This document shows positions 26,153 to 34,125 of a stretch of 64,000 nucleotides of DNA, piece by piece. The position numbers and the translations under genes were made by a program. The notes beneath the pieces were generated by a model that made no database searches, was not told where the DNA came from, and worked only from the letters and a program-made list of their open reading frames with translations. Origin of the DNA: Paenibacillus_AP thailandensis. GTDB taxonomy: Bacteria; Bacillota; Bacilli; Paenibacillales; Paenibacillaceae. The first letter of the stretch is position 1, and the number at the start of each line of letters is the position of its first letter. Location of the stretch: NCBI RefSeq assembly GCF_042685365.1, contig NZ_JBHUMY010000012.1, positions 62,001 to 126,000 of the forward strand, written 5' to 3'.

Positions 26153-26962
26153 TCACTCTTTGTCGTTGTCATGTACAAGCAGCATGAGTTCGTTTTTGAT
26201 CTCGGACAACTGAGTGTCGATTCGCGCGTCTACGCTGCCGAATGCGGAACGAATGACGCATCCGCGGTCCTGCACCTTCGAGTCGGGAATGATTTGCAGT
26301 TCCGCCTGAGAATCGATTGCCGTAAGCAATTCGTCGCGGGCCGCCTGCACGAAGGCCAGCTGGCTTGGGGCGACGCATAACGTAATGATCCCCTGCTCCC
26401 TTCTCCGGGACAGCGCACCTACAATCAAACGGGTTGCTAGCTCGGGCGTTTGCTCGAATTGCTCGCCGATAATTTTGCCGGCGATGGAGCAGCTTAGCTC
26501 AACGAGAAACGGCTCCGCCTCCTGGATGATTTGCTCCCGCATTTGATAAGCGGATTCCAGAACGGCAGCCGCTTCGGCCAATTTTTGCTCCCATTCGGCC
26601 CGAAGCTCGGCTTCGGCCGTGCCTGCGCCTTCCCTGTAGCCGTTTTCGTACCCGGCTGCCCGGGCGGCTTCGGTTACGGCTTCGTCTTCGGCGCGCTTCT
26701 CGGCCCACCACGCGTCGATTTGCTTTTGGGCGTCGGCCAGCAGCTGCTCGCTGATCCGGTTCGCTTCCGCGATCCGTTCGTTCGCGACCGACTCCGCATC
26801 CGACAATATCCGGTCGCGAAGCTTTAGAACGGCTTCGTCCGGGGCGGACGGCACGCTGTCGGTTTGCGGCTCCGGCCGAACTTGCGGCCGCTGCTTCAGC
26901 AGCTCCAGCACCTTCAGCTGCTCGAGCGGCATCACATGGGTCGACTTGATGAGATTAGACAA
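26153..26962 (-). CDS. fliH: Flagellar export ATPase regulator FliH
   Basis: 269 residues if started at TTG 26962, which gives the family-like opening SNLIKSTHV and has GGAG 9 bases upstream; ATG 26971, three codons earlier, is the alternative. A long charged helix (about 60-140) with AGYENGYREGAGTAEAE and GxxxG-like spacing precedes the C-terminal V-ATPase-E-like domain (about 150-265), which binds FliI. FliH inhibits and anchors FliI to the C-ring. It overlaps fliG at its 5' end. Confidence 0.9.
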   Translation of the reverse strand: MSNLIKSTHVMPLEQLKVLELLKQRPQVRPEPQTDSVPSAPDEAVLKLRDRILSDAESVANERIAEANRISEQLLADAQKQIDAWWAEKRAEDEAVTEAARAAGYENGYREGAGTAEAELRAEWEQKLAEAAAVLESAYQMREQIIQEAEPFLVELSCSIAGKIIGEQFEQTPELATRLIVGALSRRREQGIITLCVAPSQLAFVQAARDELLTAIDSQAELQIIPDSKVQDRGCVIRSAFGSVDARIDTQLSEIKNELMLLVHDNDKE

Positions 26963-27968
26963 TGATGTCATCTCCTCCGCCGCGGGCTATAATGATTTCC
27001 CCGGCTTCTTCTAGCCTGCGAATCGTAGCGACGATGCGGGTTTGCGCTTCTTCCACGTCACGCAGCCGAACGGGACCCATAAATTCCATTTCTTCCTTGA
27101 ACGTTTCGGCCATGCGCTTCGACATATTGCGGAAGATCGCTTCGCGCACTTCTTCGCTTGCGACCTTAAGCGCAAGCTGGAGATCGGCGTTCTCGATATC
27201 GCGTATAATGCGCTGAATCGAGCGGTTGTCGATATTGACGATATCTTCGAAGACGAACATACGCTTCTTGATTTCTTCCGCCAGCTCCGGATCGTCGATT
27301 TCGAGCGCGTCGAGAATAGTGCGTTCCGTGCCGCGATCGACGCCGTTCAAAATTTGAACGATCGAATCGATGCCGCCGGCGTTCGTATAATCTTGCGTGA
27401 CGGTTGCCGACAGCTTCTGCTCGAGGACGCGCTCCACCTGGGAAATCACCTCGGGGGACGTGCTGTTCATGAGGGCGACGCGGCGAGCCACGTCGGCCTG
27501 CTTCTCCTGCGGCAAGGACGACAAGATGTGAGACGCCTGCTCGGGCTGCAAATACGATAAAACGAGCGCGATCGTTTGCGAATTTTCGTTCTGGATAAAG
27601 TTCAAAATTTGCGTCGGCTCGGCTTTGCGGGCAAAATCGAACGGTCTGACTTGCAGCGTTGCCGTCAGCCGGTTGATCACCTCGACCGCTTTTTGCTCGC
27701 CAAGCGCTTTTTCCAATATATCTTTTGCATAGCCGATGCCGCCTTGCGTGATATACTCTTGAGCCATGCAAATTTGATGAAACTCGCTTAGAATCGTTTC
27801 CCGCTCCGCACTGTCCACTTTGCGGACATTGGCGATTTCAAGCGTAAGCTGCTCGATTTCCTCTTCCGATAAATGCTTGAAGATTTGCGCGGACACTTCC
27901 GGGCCAAGCGTAATGAGCAGAATGGCTGCCTTCTGCCTGCCGGTTAAGCCTTGATTATACTTGGACAT
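26955..27968 (-). CDS. fliG: Flagellar motor switch protein FliG
   Basis: 337 residues, ATG 27968 with GAGGTGG upstream. The N-terminal domain binds the FliF MS ring (LTGRQKAAILLITLGPEVSAQIFKHL). The middle domain carries EHPQ-like NENSQTIALVLSYLQPEQAS, and the C-terminal torque domain (about 235-330) has the charged ridge DIENADLQLALKVASEEVREAIFRNMSKRMAE. Charged residues that meet the stator are in place. Confidence 0.97.
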   Translation of the reverse strand: MSKYNQGLTGRQKAAILLITLGPEVSAQIFKHLSEEEIEQLTLEIANVRKVDSAERETILSEFHQICMAQEYITQGGIGYAKDILEKALGEQKAVEVINRLTATLQVRPFDFARKAEPTQILNFIQNENSQTIALVLSYLQPEQASHILSSLPQEKQADVARRVALMNSTSPEVISQVERVLEQKLSATVTQDYTNAGGIDSIVQILNGVDRGTERTILDALEIDDPELAEEIKKRMFVFEDIVNIDNRSIQRIIRDIENADLQLALKVASEEVREAIFRNMSKRMAETFKEEMEFMGPVRLRDVEEAQTRIVATIRRLEEAGEIIIARGGGDDIIV

Positions 27969-27980
27969 TTGAAACCACCT

Positions 27981-29561
27981 CTATTCCTCCACAAGCCAGG
28001 TGCGAAGAAGATTAACGAATTCCTCCGGCTTGCGTTTGGCAAGTGTTTCAAGATTTTTGCGCGCTTGATTGTCGTTCATGCTATCGAGATCAAGCGTAGG
28101 ATATTCGGCCTTCGCAGGCTCTTCGAAGACGAACTCTTCTTCCCGGGCCGCTTTTTTCCGCTTGCGGATAAGCGCAATCGCAAGGCCCGCAATGACGGCC
28201 AGCGCGGCCGCGCCGATTCCGATCATCCAAGCCGTGGACAAGCCTTGAGCGGTCTCTGCTTCCGAAACCCCGGCGAAGGACTGCGCGATGACGCTGACTT
28301 TGCTGTTCAGGACGGCCGCGTTGCTCAAATCTTGGCCGGAATCCGCAAGCTGCGCTCGCACAAGCGACTGCAAATAAGTCGTAATTTCATCTCTGGCGGT
28401 GCCGCCCAAGCTCGTAAGCACGTCCGATTTGATCCCCACGCTGATCGAAAGATCCTTCAGCGTGTACGGCGCGGATTCGATCTTGTTGTTGATGCGGCTC
28501 ACGTCGTAGTTTGTAATCGTCGAGCTCGTCTCGGAAGACGAAGTTCCGGCCGCCGAAGACTCGGTATAATTCGCGACGTCCGTTTCGCCCGTTCCGGGCA
28601 CGCCGCCCGCAGCGCCGCTTCCGCCTGTGGAGGAGCTCGTTTCCGTCTGCTCGCTGATGATGATGCCGTTGTTGTTGTTGTCGTCCAGCGGCTGAACGAG
28701 ATTCTGTTCCGTGCTCTTCTTGTCGAAGTTCATGCTGCTCGCCACGCTGATGACGAGATTTTCCGAACCGACGATCGGGCCGAGAAACTGTTGGATATTG
28801 TTTTTCAGCTCGGTTTCGTATTTTTTGCGGATTTTAAACTGCGCTTCGACCGCGTCCGTATTCGTTCCGCCGGAGCCGCCCGCTTCCGACGGAAGCAATT
28901 CGCCTTTCGGGCTTGAAATCGTAATGTTTTCTACCGCCAAATTCGGAACGGCCGTTTTGACCAGGTTGTAGTAGCCGTCGATTTCCTTCTGGCTTGGCGT
29001 ATAGCCGTTGACGAATTTCATCGTAATGGAGGCGGAAGCGCCTTGCTCCTCCTCCGGATTCAGAAATACGCTTTCCTCCGGCAAATTGATCAGAACGTTC
29101 GATTGCTGGACTCCTTGCATCGCGTTCAACAGCCGCTGCACTTCGCCGTTCAACGAGTTCAAATATTTTACGTTGAATTCATTTTCGGTCATGCCGAACT
29201 GGGAAGCGCCGGAATCGAAAGCCTCGAAACCGATGGAGCCGTTTTGAACCAATCCTAGCGATCCGACATCGACTTTGGCGCGGGTAGCCATGCTGCTCGG
29301 AACCGAGATGCTTGTTCCGGTAGCGTCAAGCTTATACGGAACGCCGTTGCTGTCCAAATAGGTCATAATGGCCGAAGCATCGGTTGAATCGAGATTTTGA
29401 AACGCAAGCTCATATTCGGTTCTCGTAAACAAGTAAGTCAAGAGAACTGCCGCAACGATTAGAATCCCTAAGGATGCCCCCAGCCATATTTTTTGTTTTT
29501 TGCCCATTTGGCGCCACTGCTGTGTCAGTTTCCCGCGGTACTGGGCTATTTTCTCGTTCAC
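27981..29561 (-). CDS. fliF: Flagellar MS-ring protein FliF
   Basis: 526 residues, GTG 29561 with GAGGTG 5 bases upstream. Two transmembrane helices (about 26-46 and 423-445) enclose the periplasmic ring-building motifs (about 50-280) and a Ser/Gly/Thr-rich linker (about 295-350). The C-terminal cytoplasmic peptide LDSMNDNQARKNLETLAKRKPEEFVNLLRTWLVEE is the FliG-binding site. FliF is the platform for the rotor and export gate. Length agrees with Bacillus FliF. Confidence 0.96.
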   Translation of the reverse strand: MNEKIAQYRGKLTQQWRQMGKKQKIWLGASLGILIVAAVLLTYLFTRTEYELAFQNLDSTDASAIMTYLDSNGVPYKLDATGTSISVPSSMATRAKVDVGSLGLVQNGSIGFEAFDSGASQFGMTENEFNVKYLNSLNGEVQRLLNAMQGVQQSNVLINLPEESVFLNPEEEQGASASITMKFVNGYTPSQKEIDGYYNLVKTAVPNLAVENITISSPKGELLPSEAGGSGGTNTDAVEAQFKIRKKYETELKNNIQQFLGPIVGSENLVISVASSMNFDKKSTEQNLVQPLDDNNNNGIIISEQTETSSSTGGSGAAGGVPGTGETDVANYTESSAAGTSSSETSSTITNYDVSRINNKIESAPYTLKDLSISVGIKSDVLTSLGGTARDEITTYLQSLVRAQLADSGQDLSNAAVLNSKVSVIAQSFAGVSEAETAQGLSTAWMIGIGAAALAVIAGLAIALIRKRKKAAREEEFVFEEPAKAEYPTLDLDSMNDNQARKNLETLAKRKPEEFVNLLRTWLVEE

Positions 29562-29602
29562 ATCGTCACCTCACCCAAATACTGTAGCTATCTTTGACGG
29601 CT

Positions 29603-29908
29603 TTAGATTTGCATCCGCATAATTTCGTTGTAGGCGTCGATCACCTTGTTGCGGATTTGGGAGGTAAGCTGCAAGCTAAGCTCCGCGCGTTGGGCAGATA
29701 TCAACACGTCCGTTACATCGGCTTGGCCGATCAAATACTTGTCGTTCATCGTATGTACGTTCTGCTCCGCCGCCGCCACGCCGTTGATCGCTTTCTCCAA
29801 ATAATCGCCGAACGATTGGGTAAGCTCGGCCGGAGTCGCTTGACGCAGGGACGAAACTTCTTTCAACTGGACTGGGTTCGCCTGGTTTAAGGCCAAAACT
29901 TGTATCAT
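29603..29908 (-). CDS. fliE: Flagellar hook-basal body protein FliE
   Basis: 101 residues, ATG 29908 with AAAGGA upstream. The typical C-terminal half DVTDVLISAQRAELSLQLTSQIRNKVIDAYNEIMRMQI and the mid-protein FGDYLEKAINGVAAAEQ identify FliE, which joins the MS ring to the proximal rod. It lies between flgC and fliF, as in Bacillus, with a 77-base gap to flgC that shows no clear promoter. Confidence 0.94.
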   Translation of the reverse strand: MIQVLALNQANPVQLKEVSSLRQATPAELTQSFGDYLEKAINGVAAAEQNVHTMNDKYLIGQADVTDVLISAQRAELSLQLTSQIRNKVIDAYNEIMRMQI

Positions 29909-29985
29909 GCCGCTTCTGTCCTTTCAACTCTTATAAGAACAATTCAAAACTGCTATAAACTTCTGTTACGGGCTTGCCGTTAATA

Positions 29986-30432
29986 TTACTTGCTTCCTAT
30001 TTCCAGCGCCTTAACGAACATGGCTTTGGAAGCGTTTATCGCGGTCACGTTCGCTTCATAGGACCGGGAAGCGGAGATCATATCCACCATTTCCTTCGTG
30101 ATGTCGACATTGGGCATCCGGACATATCCCGAAGCGTCCGCGTCGGGATGGCTCGGATTATAGACCAGCTTGAACGGCTCCTGGTCCTCCTCGATTTTTG
30201 CAACCTTTAGGCCGCCGATCCCGTTTAGTTGTTTGTCGAGCATGCTGGAGAAGCTTTGCCGGCTCGCAGGCTCGAAGACGACCATCTTCCGTTTGTAAGG
30301 CTCGTATGTACCGTTTGCGTATGTAGCGCGCGTCGTTTCCGCGTTGGCGATGTTCGACGAAATGACGTCCATTCGCAGACGCTGGGCGGTTAATGCCGAC
30401 GCGCTAATGTCAAAACCGAAATTCAGATTCAT
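29986..30432 (-). CDS. flgC: Flagellar basal-body rod protein FlgC
   Basis: 148 residues, ATG 30432, two bases after the flgB stop, with GGGAG in the end of flgB. N-terminal rod signature SASALTAQRLRMDVISSNIANAETT (about 10-34) and C-terminal VDITKEMVDMISASRSYEANVTAINASKAM (about 109-138). It builds the proximal rod with FlgB and FliE. Confidence 0.96.
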   Translation of the reverse strand: MNLNFGFDISASALTAQRLRMDVISSNIANAETTRATYANGTYEPYKRKMVVFEPASRQSFSSMLDKQLNGIGGLKVAKIEEDQEPFKLVYNPSHPDADASGYVRMPNVDITKEMVDMISASRSYEANVTAINASKAMFVKALEIGSK

Positions 30433-30434
30433 CG

Positions 30435-30845
30435 TTAAGCACTCCCAATAGCCGTCCGCATCATGGATACGTCGTGATTAATTTGTTGAATGTAGAAGTT
30501 GTAGTTCAGCTGATTTTTGGCCAGCAGAGCCATCTCGCTGTCAATGTCCACATTGCTGCCGTTGTTGTTGATCGCGGTGGTCCTGTCGGTGACGAGCCGG
30601 GCTTCTGGCACCGCCGATTGGCCCGGGCCGATCGGTATGTGTTTGCTGTTCGTGCGTACCCCCGTAATCCTCTCTTTACTCCCCCCCATTTCCTGCTTCA
30701 GCAACTCTTCGAATAGGAGTTCGGACCGTTTAAAATTAGGCGTGTCGGCATTGGCTACATTGTTTGATATGACCTGTTGTCGCATTTCCGCAGCTTTAAC
30801 CGCATTCTCAAGACGCAGGAATGCGGTGCCATTCAGCAAGTTCAC
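30435..30845 (-). CDS. flgB: Flagellar basal-body rod protein FlgB
   Basis: 136 residues, GTG 30845; the ribosome site is weak (GTGGTGAA). The rod motif MRQQVISNNVANADTPNFKRSELLFEELL (about 21-49) and C-terminal LLAKNQLNYNFYIQQINHDVSMMRTAI are clear. It is the first gene of the fla/che operon, about 17-20 bases behind the predicted transcription start, downstream of codY and its terminator. Confidence 0.95.
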   Translation of the reverse strand: MNLLNGTAFLRLENAVKAAEMRQQVISNNVANADTPNFKRSELLFEELLKQEMGGSKERITGVRTNSKHIPIGPGQSAVPEARLVTDRTTAINNNGSNVDIDSEMALLAKNQLNYNFYIQQINHDVSMMRTAIGSA

Positions 30846-30869
30846 TACTTTTTCACCACTTTCGGATTG

Positions 30870-30899
30870 ATTGTACTAGGATTATTCAACATTTTACAA
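30870..30899 (-). promoter_or_regulatory. Predicted SigA promoter of the fla/che operon
   Basis: A -35 TTGTAA (30899-30894) and a -10 TACAAT (30875-30870) with an 18-base spacer point into flgB. The transcript would start near 30862, giving a very short leader. It lies just beyond the codY terminator. No SigD-type TAAA/GCCGATAT pair was found in the same gap. Confidence 0.55.
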
Positions 30900-30982
30900 C
30901 TCATTCCTTCCTACTTCGACAGAAAAAAATGAAAAAAATGAGACGGAAAATGTCGATATTTGCCGATACGACTATCTTCCTG

Positions 30983-30997
30983 AATTTCCTAAAATAT
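30983..30997. promoter_or_regulatory. Possible CodY box upstream of flgB
   Basis: On the minus strand ATATTTTAGGAAATT matches the CodY consensus AATTTTCWGAAAATT at 11 of 15 positions, about 85 bases before the -35 of the flgB promoter. CodY is known to repress the fla/che operon in B. subtilis. In AT-rich intergenic DNA such a match can arise by chance. Confidence 0.3.
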
Positions 30998-31004
30998 TAC
31001 AATG

Positions 31005-31036
31005 CGAAAAAAGCCCTATCTTGACAGATAGGGCTT
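31005..31036 (-). terminator. Intrinsic terminator after codY
   Basis: Perfect 11-bp stem AAGCCCTATCT / AGATAGGGCTT with a TGAC loop, followed on the minus strand by six T residues. It separates codY from the fla/che promoter. The plus strand also has a short T-run beyond the stem, so it could work weakly in both directions. Confidence 0.9.
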
Positions 31037-31068
31037 TGGAATCTTTTTTATAGGTCTAATTATTCATT

Positions 31069-31839
31069 TTACTTTTTCAGCTTCTCCAACTCTAACAGAA
31101 GTTGGGTATTCAATATTTTAATGTAAGTCCCTTTCATGCCTAGAGACCTAGTTTCAATTACGCCTGCGCTTTCTAATTTTCTTAATGCATTTACAATAAC
31201 TGAACGAGTGATTCCGACTCTGTCGGCAATTTTCGACGCGACCAGCAAGCCTTCCTTCCCGTCCAATTCCTCGAAAATATGCTCCACCGCCTCCAATTCG
31301 CTAAACGACAACGAACCGATAGCCACGGATACGGCAGCCCGGCTTCTTGCCTCCTGCTCGACCTCCTCGGCCCGCTCCCGCAATATTTCCATGCCGACGA
31401 TGGTCGAGCCGTATTCGGCCAGCACCAAATCGTCGTCGTCGAACGAGCCGGCTCTCCTGGTCAGAACCAAAGTGCCTAACCGGTCTCCGCCTCCGGTAAT
31501 GGGGACGACGGTCATAATTTCTTGTTCTCCTAGCGCCGAGAACGATTCGTAAATGCCGCTGTCAGGCTCCGCGTTCGTTACGGATTCCGACATATCGAGA
31601 AACCGCCTGTTGCTCTCCTGAGGAAAACGGAGCTCTTCGGCCGACATGGACCGCAAAGCGTCGTGATCGAACGGATGAACGGCTGCGCAGCCGAGTATTT
31701 TGCCTTTCCGGCTTACGACGAATACGTTCGATTGGATTGTCGTGCAGAGCACTTCCGCCATTTCGCGAAAGCTGAGCGGTTTCCCGGCCGCCCGCTGAAG
31801 CAGCCGGTTCAACGTTCTTGTTTTTGTAAGTAAAGTCAT
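31069..31839 (-). CDS. codY: Global transcriptional regulator CodY
   Basis: 256 residues from ATG 31839 with GGGAGG 8 bases upstream; five extra codons upstream precede the ribosome site. N-terminal GAF domain (about 1-150) that binds branched-chain amino acids. C-terminal winged helix-turn-helix (about 205-240) with ASKIADRVGITRSVIVNALRKLESAGVIETRSLGMKGTYIKI, the near-invariant recognition region. A GTP-sensing role is known for the Bacillus protein. It represses nutrient-scavenging and motility genes in rich conditions. Placed after hslVU, as in the B. subtilis codVWXY operon, and directly before fla/che. Confidence 0.97.
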   Translation of the reverse strand: MTLLTKTRTLNRLLQRAAGKPLSFREMAEVLCTTIQSNVFVVSRKGKILGCAAVHPFDHDALRSMSAEELRFPQESNRRFLDMSESVTNAEPDSGIYESFSALGEQEIMTVVPITGGGDRLGTLVLTRRAGSFDDDDLVLAEYGSTIVGMEILRERAEEVEQEARSRAAVSVAIGSLSFSELEAVEHIFEELDGKEGLLVASKIADRVGITRSVIVNALRKLESAGVIETRSLGMKGTYIKILNTQLLLELEKLKK

Positions 31840-31929
31840 TCTATTGCCTCCCAAAACTGATCAAGCGTAAGCGGCTTCGACGGGCGTCAATTCCCCGGCG
31901 AATGCCGAATGCCGCGAAATAAAAGCCCG

Positions 31930-32033
31930 TATAAGCTGAAACGGCTTCAAGCTTATACCGCCTTCTATTTCAATGCAAAGCGCTGCCGCTTTGCACGGCT
32001 TGGCGCTGCAAGGAGACGGTTCCCTGCAGCGCC
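31930..32033 (-). repeat. Three tandem hairpins between hslU and codY
   Basis: In the 214-base gap the minus-strand RNA can form three consecutive stems. The first is GGCGCTGCAGGG with CCTTGCAGCGCC (32033-32002, one mismatch). The second is a perfect 9-bp stem TGCAAAGCG / CGCTTTGCA with loop GCAG (31995-31974). The third is TATAAGCTTGAA with TTTCAGCTTATA (about 31957-31930, one bulge), followed by CGGGCTTTTATTT. Only the third has a T-rich tail. They may attenuate or process the hslVU-codY transcript. Confidence 0.6.
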
Positions 32034-32053
32034 TATGCAGCCGATGAGAAAAA

Positions 32054-33454
32054 CTACAAAATATATTGGCTCAAATCGCGGTCCTTCGCAATGCCGCCAA
32101 GCTTCTCGCGCACATATTCCGGCGTGATCACCATTTTCTCCAGATTGAGTTCCGGGGCTTCAAACGACAAGTCCTCGAGCAGTTTCTCGAGAATCGTATG
32201 CAGACGGCGCGCACCGATATTTTCCATATTCCGGTTCACTTCCGCGGCTATTGAAGCCAGCTCGCGAATCGCTTCGTCGGAAAACTCGACCTCGATGCCC
32301 TCCGTGGCAAGAAGCGCGGCATATTGCTTCGTGAGCGCGTTTTTCGGCTCCGTCAGGATGCTGACGAAATCGTCCAGTGTCAAGCTCGTCAGCTCGACCC
32401 GGATCGGAAAACGTCCCTGAAGCTCGGGAATCAGATCGGACGGCTTGGCGATATGGAACGCTCCCGCCGCGATGAACAAAACGTAATCCGTCCGGACCGG
32501 TCCGTATTTGGTCATGACCGTGGAGCCCTCTACGATCGGCAGAATGTCTCTCTGCACGCCTTCCCTCGACACGTCCGGGCCGTTGCCGCGCGATGAGCTC
32601 GCGATTTTATCGATTTCGTCGATGAATATAATGCCGGATTGCTCCGCCCGCACGATCGATTCGGAGATGACATCATCCATATTGATAAGCTTATTGGCTT
32701 CTTCCTGCGTGAGCACCTTGCGCGCTTCCTTAATCGGCAGCTTGCGCTTCTTCATCCGCTTCGGCATGAATTGGCCGAACATTTCCTGCAAGTTCATGCC
32801 CATGCCTTCCGGACCTTGTCCGCCCAGCATATCCAGCATGTTCGGAGCCGCATCCTCGACCTCGATCTCGATCACTTCGTTCTCCAGCTTGCCGGCAGCC
32901 AAATCCTCCTTGATCTTTGCCCGTTTCTGCACGATCGCGTTGTCTTGCTCCGGCTCCTCCTCTTCGTCCTTCGCCTGGCCCGCGTTGCCGAACAGCATTT
33001 CAAACGGATTTTTTTGCGACTTCGCCTTCGTTGCCGCCGGCGCGAGCAGTGCCACGATCCGCTCGTTCGCCTGCTTCTCCGCTTTATCCCTTACTTTCTC
33101 CGTTTTCTCTTCGCGAACCATGCGGATCGCCGTTTCGACCAGGTCGCGGACCATCGACTCGACGTCCCGGCCGACATAGCCGACTTCCGTAAATTTGGTC
33201 GCTTCCAGCTTGACGAAAGGGGCTTTGACGAGCTTCGCAAGCCTGCGGGCAATTTCGGTTTTGCCGACGCCGGTAGGTCCAATCATCAGAATGTTTTTCG
33301 GTACGATCTCGTCCCGGAGCGATTCGTCCAGCTTGCTTCTCCGGTAACGATTGCGCAGCGCGATTGCAACCGAACGCTTTGCCTGCTTTTGTCCCACAAT
33401 ATATTTATCGAGCTCGGCAACGATCTGCCTTGGCGTCCATCCATCGTTAACCAT
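32054..33454 (-). CDS. hslU: HslU (ClpY) ATPase subunit of the HslVU protease
   Basis: 466 residues, ATG 33454 with GGAGGG upstream. AAA+ unfoldase: TPRQIVAELDKYIVGQKQAKRSVAIALRNRYRR opening, Walker A GPTGVGKTE (about 58-66), the pore motif GYVGRD, an inserted I domain (about 110-240), Walker B IIFIDEIDK, and sensor regions in the C-terminal domain ending DLSQYIL (the C-terminal peptide docks into HslV). Called CodX/ClpY in Bacillus. It unfolds substrates and feeds them to HslV, encoded just upstream. Confidence 0.97.
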   Translation of the reverse strand: MVNDGWTPRQIVAELDKYIVGQKQAKRSVAIALRNRYRRSKLDESLRDEIVPKNILMIGPTGVGKTEIARRLAKLVKAPFVKLEATKFTEVGYVGRDVESMVRDLVETAIRMVREEKTEKVRDKAEKQANERIVALLAPAATKAKSQKNPFEMLFGNAGQAKDEEEEPEQDNAIVQKRAKIKEDLAAGKLENEVIEIEVEDAAPNMLDMLGGQGPEGMGMNLQEMFGQFMPKRMKKRKLPIKEARKVLTQEEANKLINMDDVISESIVRAEQSGIIFIDEIDKIASSSRGNGPDVSREGVQRDILPIVEGSTVMTKYGPVRTDYVLFIAAGAFHIAKPSDLIPELQGRFPIRVELTSLTLDDFVSILTEPKNALTKQYAALLATEGIEVEFSDEAIRELASIAAEVNRNMENIGARRLHTILEKLLEDLSFEAPELNLEKMVITPEYVREKLGGIAKDRDLSQYIL

Positions 33455-33545
33455 ACCGTTTCCCTCCGTTCGGTTATCTTACCATTAAATTTGCCTCTTA
33501 ACGCGGCCGTTCGCCTTCGAATGGCCTTTGATAAAAAGGGCTAGC

Positions 33546-34091
33546 TCATTCGACCTCTTCCACAATAATATTATGGTTCGTATAAACGCATATGTCCGCC
33601 GCGATTTCAAGTGCCGATCGGGCGATGTCCTTCGCCTCCAGCTGCGGGGCATGCCGCTTCAGGGCGCGCGCCGCCGACAACGCAAAGTTGCCGCCCGAGC
33701 CGATCGCCAGAATGCCGTCGTCCGGCTCGATCACTTCTCCGTTTCCGGAAATAAGCAGCAGGCCCGTCTTGTCCATGACCAGCAGCATCGCTTCAAGCTT
33801 GCGCAGCACCCGGTCGGATCGCCATTCCTTCGCCAGCTCGACAGCAGACCGCTGCAGATTGCCATGATGCTCCTCGAGCTTCGCTTCGAATTTCTCGAAC
33901 AGCGTGATCGCGTCGGCCACGGATCCCGCAAAACCGGCGACGACCTGGCCTCTGTACAGCCTTCTTACTTTTTTGGCCGTATTTTTCATCACCATGCTGT
34001 TCCCGAACGTCACTTGCCCGTCGCCTGCAATCGCTCCTTTGCCGTTGTGGCGAATGGCGCAAATCGTCGTGGCATGAAACTGCATCTCCAT
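33546..34091 (-). CDS. hslV: HslV (ClpQ, CodW) peptidase subunit
   Basis: 181 residues from ATG 34091, 8 bases after AGGAGG; a GTG directly before it is less well spaced. The proteasome-like fold begins at the catalytic threonine in HATTICAIRHNGKGAIAGDGQVTFG, so about seven residues must be removed, as in other Bacillota HslV proteins. The family signatures FAGSVADAITLFEKFEAKLEEHHGNL and ILAIGSGGNFALSAARAL are present. Forms the dodecameric core with the HslU ring. A xerC gene, which precedes it in B. subtilis, is missing. Confidence 0.96.
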   Translation of the reverse strand: MEMQFHATTICAIRHNGKGAIAGDGQVTFGNSMVMKNTAKKVRRLYRGQVVAGFAGSVADAITLFEKFEAKLEEHHGNLQRSAVELAKEWRSDRVLRKLEAMLLVMDKTGLLLISGNGEVIEPDDGILAIGSGGNFALSAARALKRHAPQLEAKDIARSALEIAADICVYTNHNIIVEEVE

Positions 34092-34125
34092 CACTAATGC
34101 CTCCTCGCGACTTCATAATTAAGTT

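Noticed and set aside
30962..30969. GCCGATAC on the plus strand near the codY terminator, SigD -10-like
   Set aside because: No TAAA at the expected spacing, and it would read antisense into codY.
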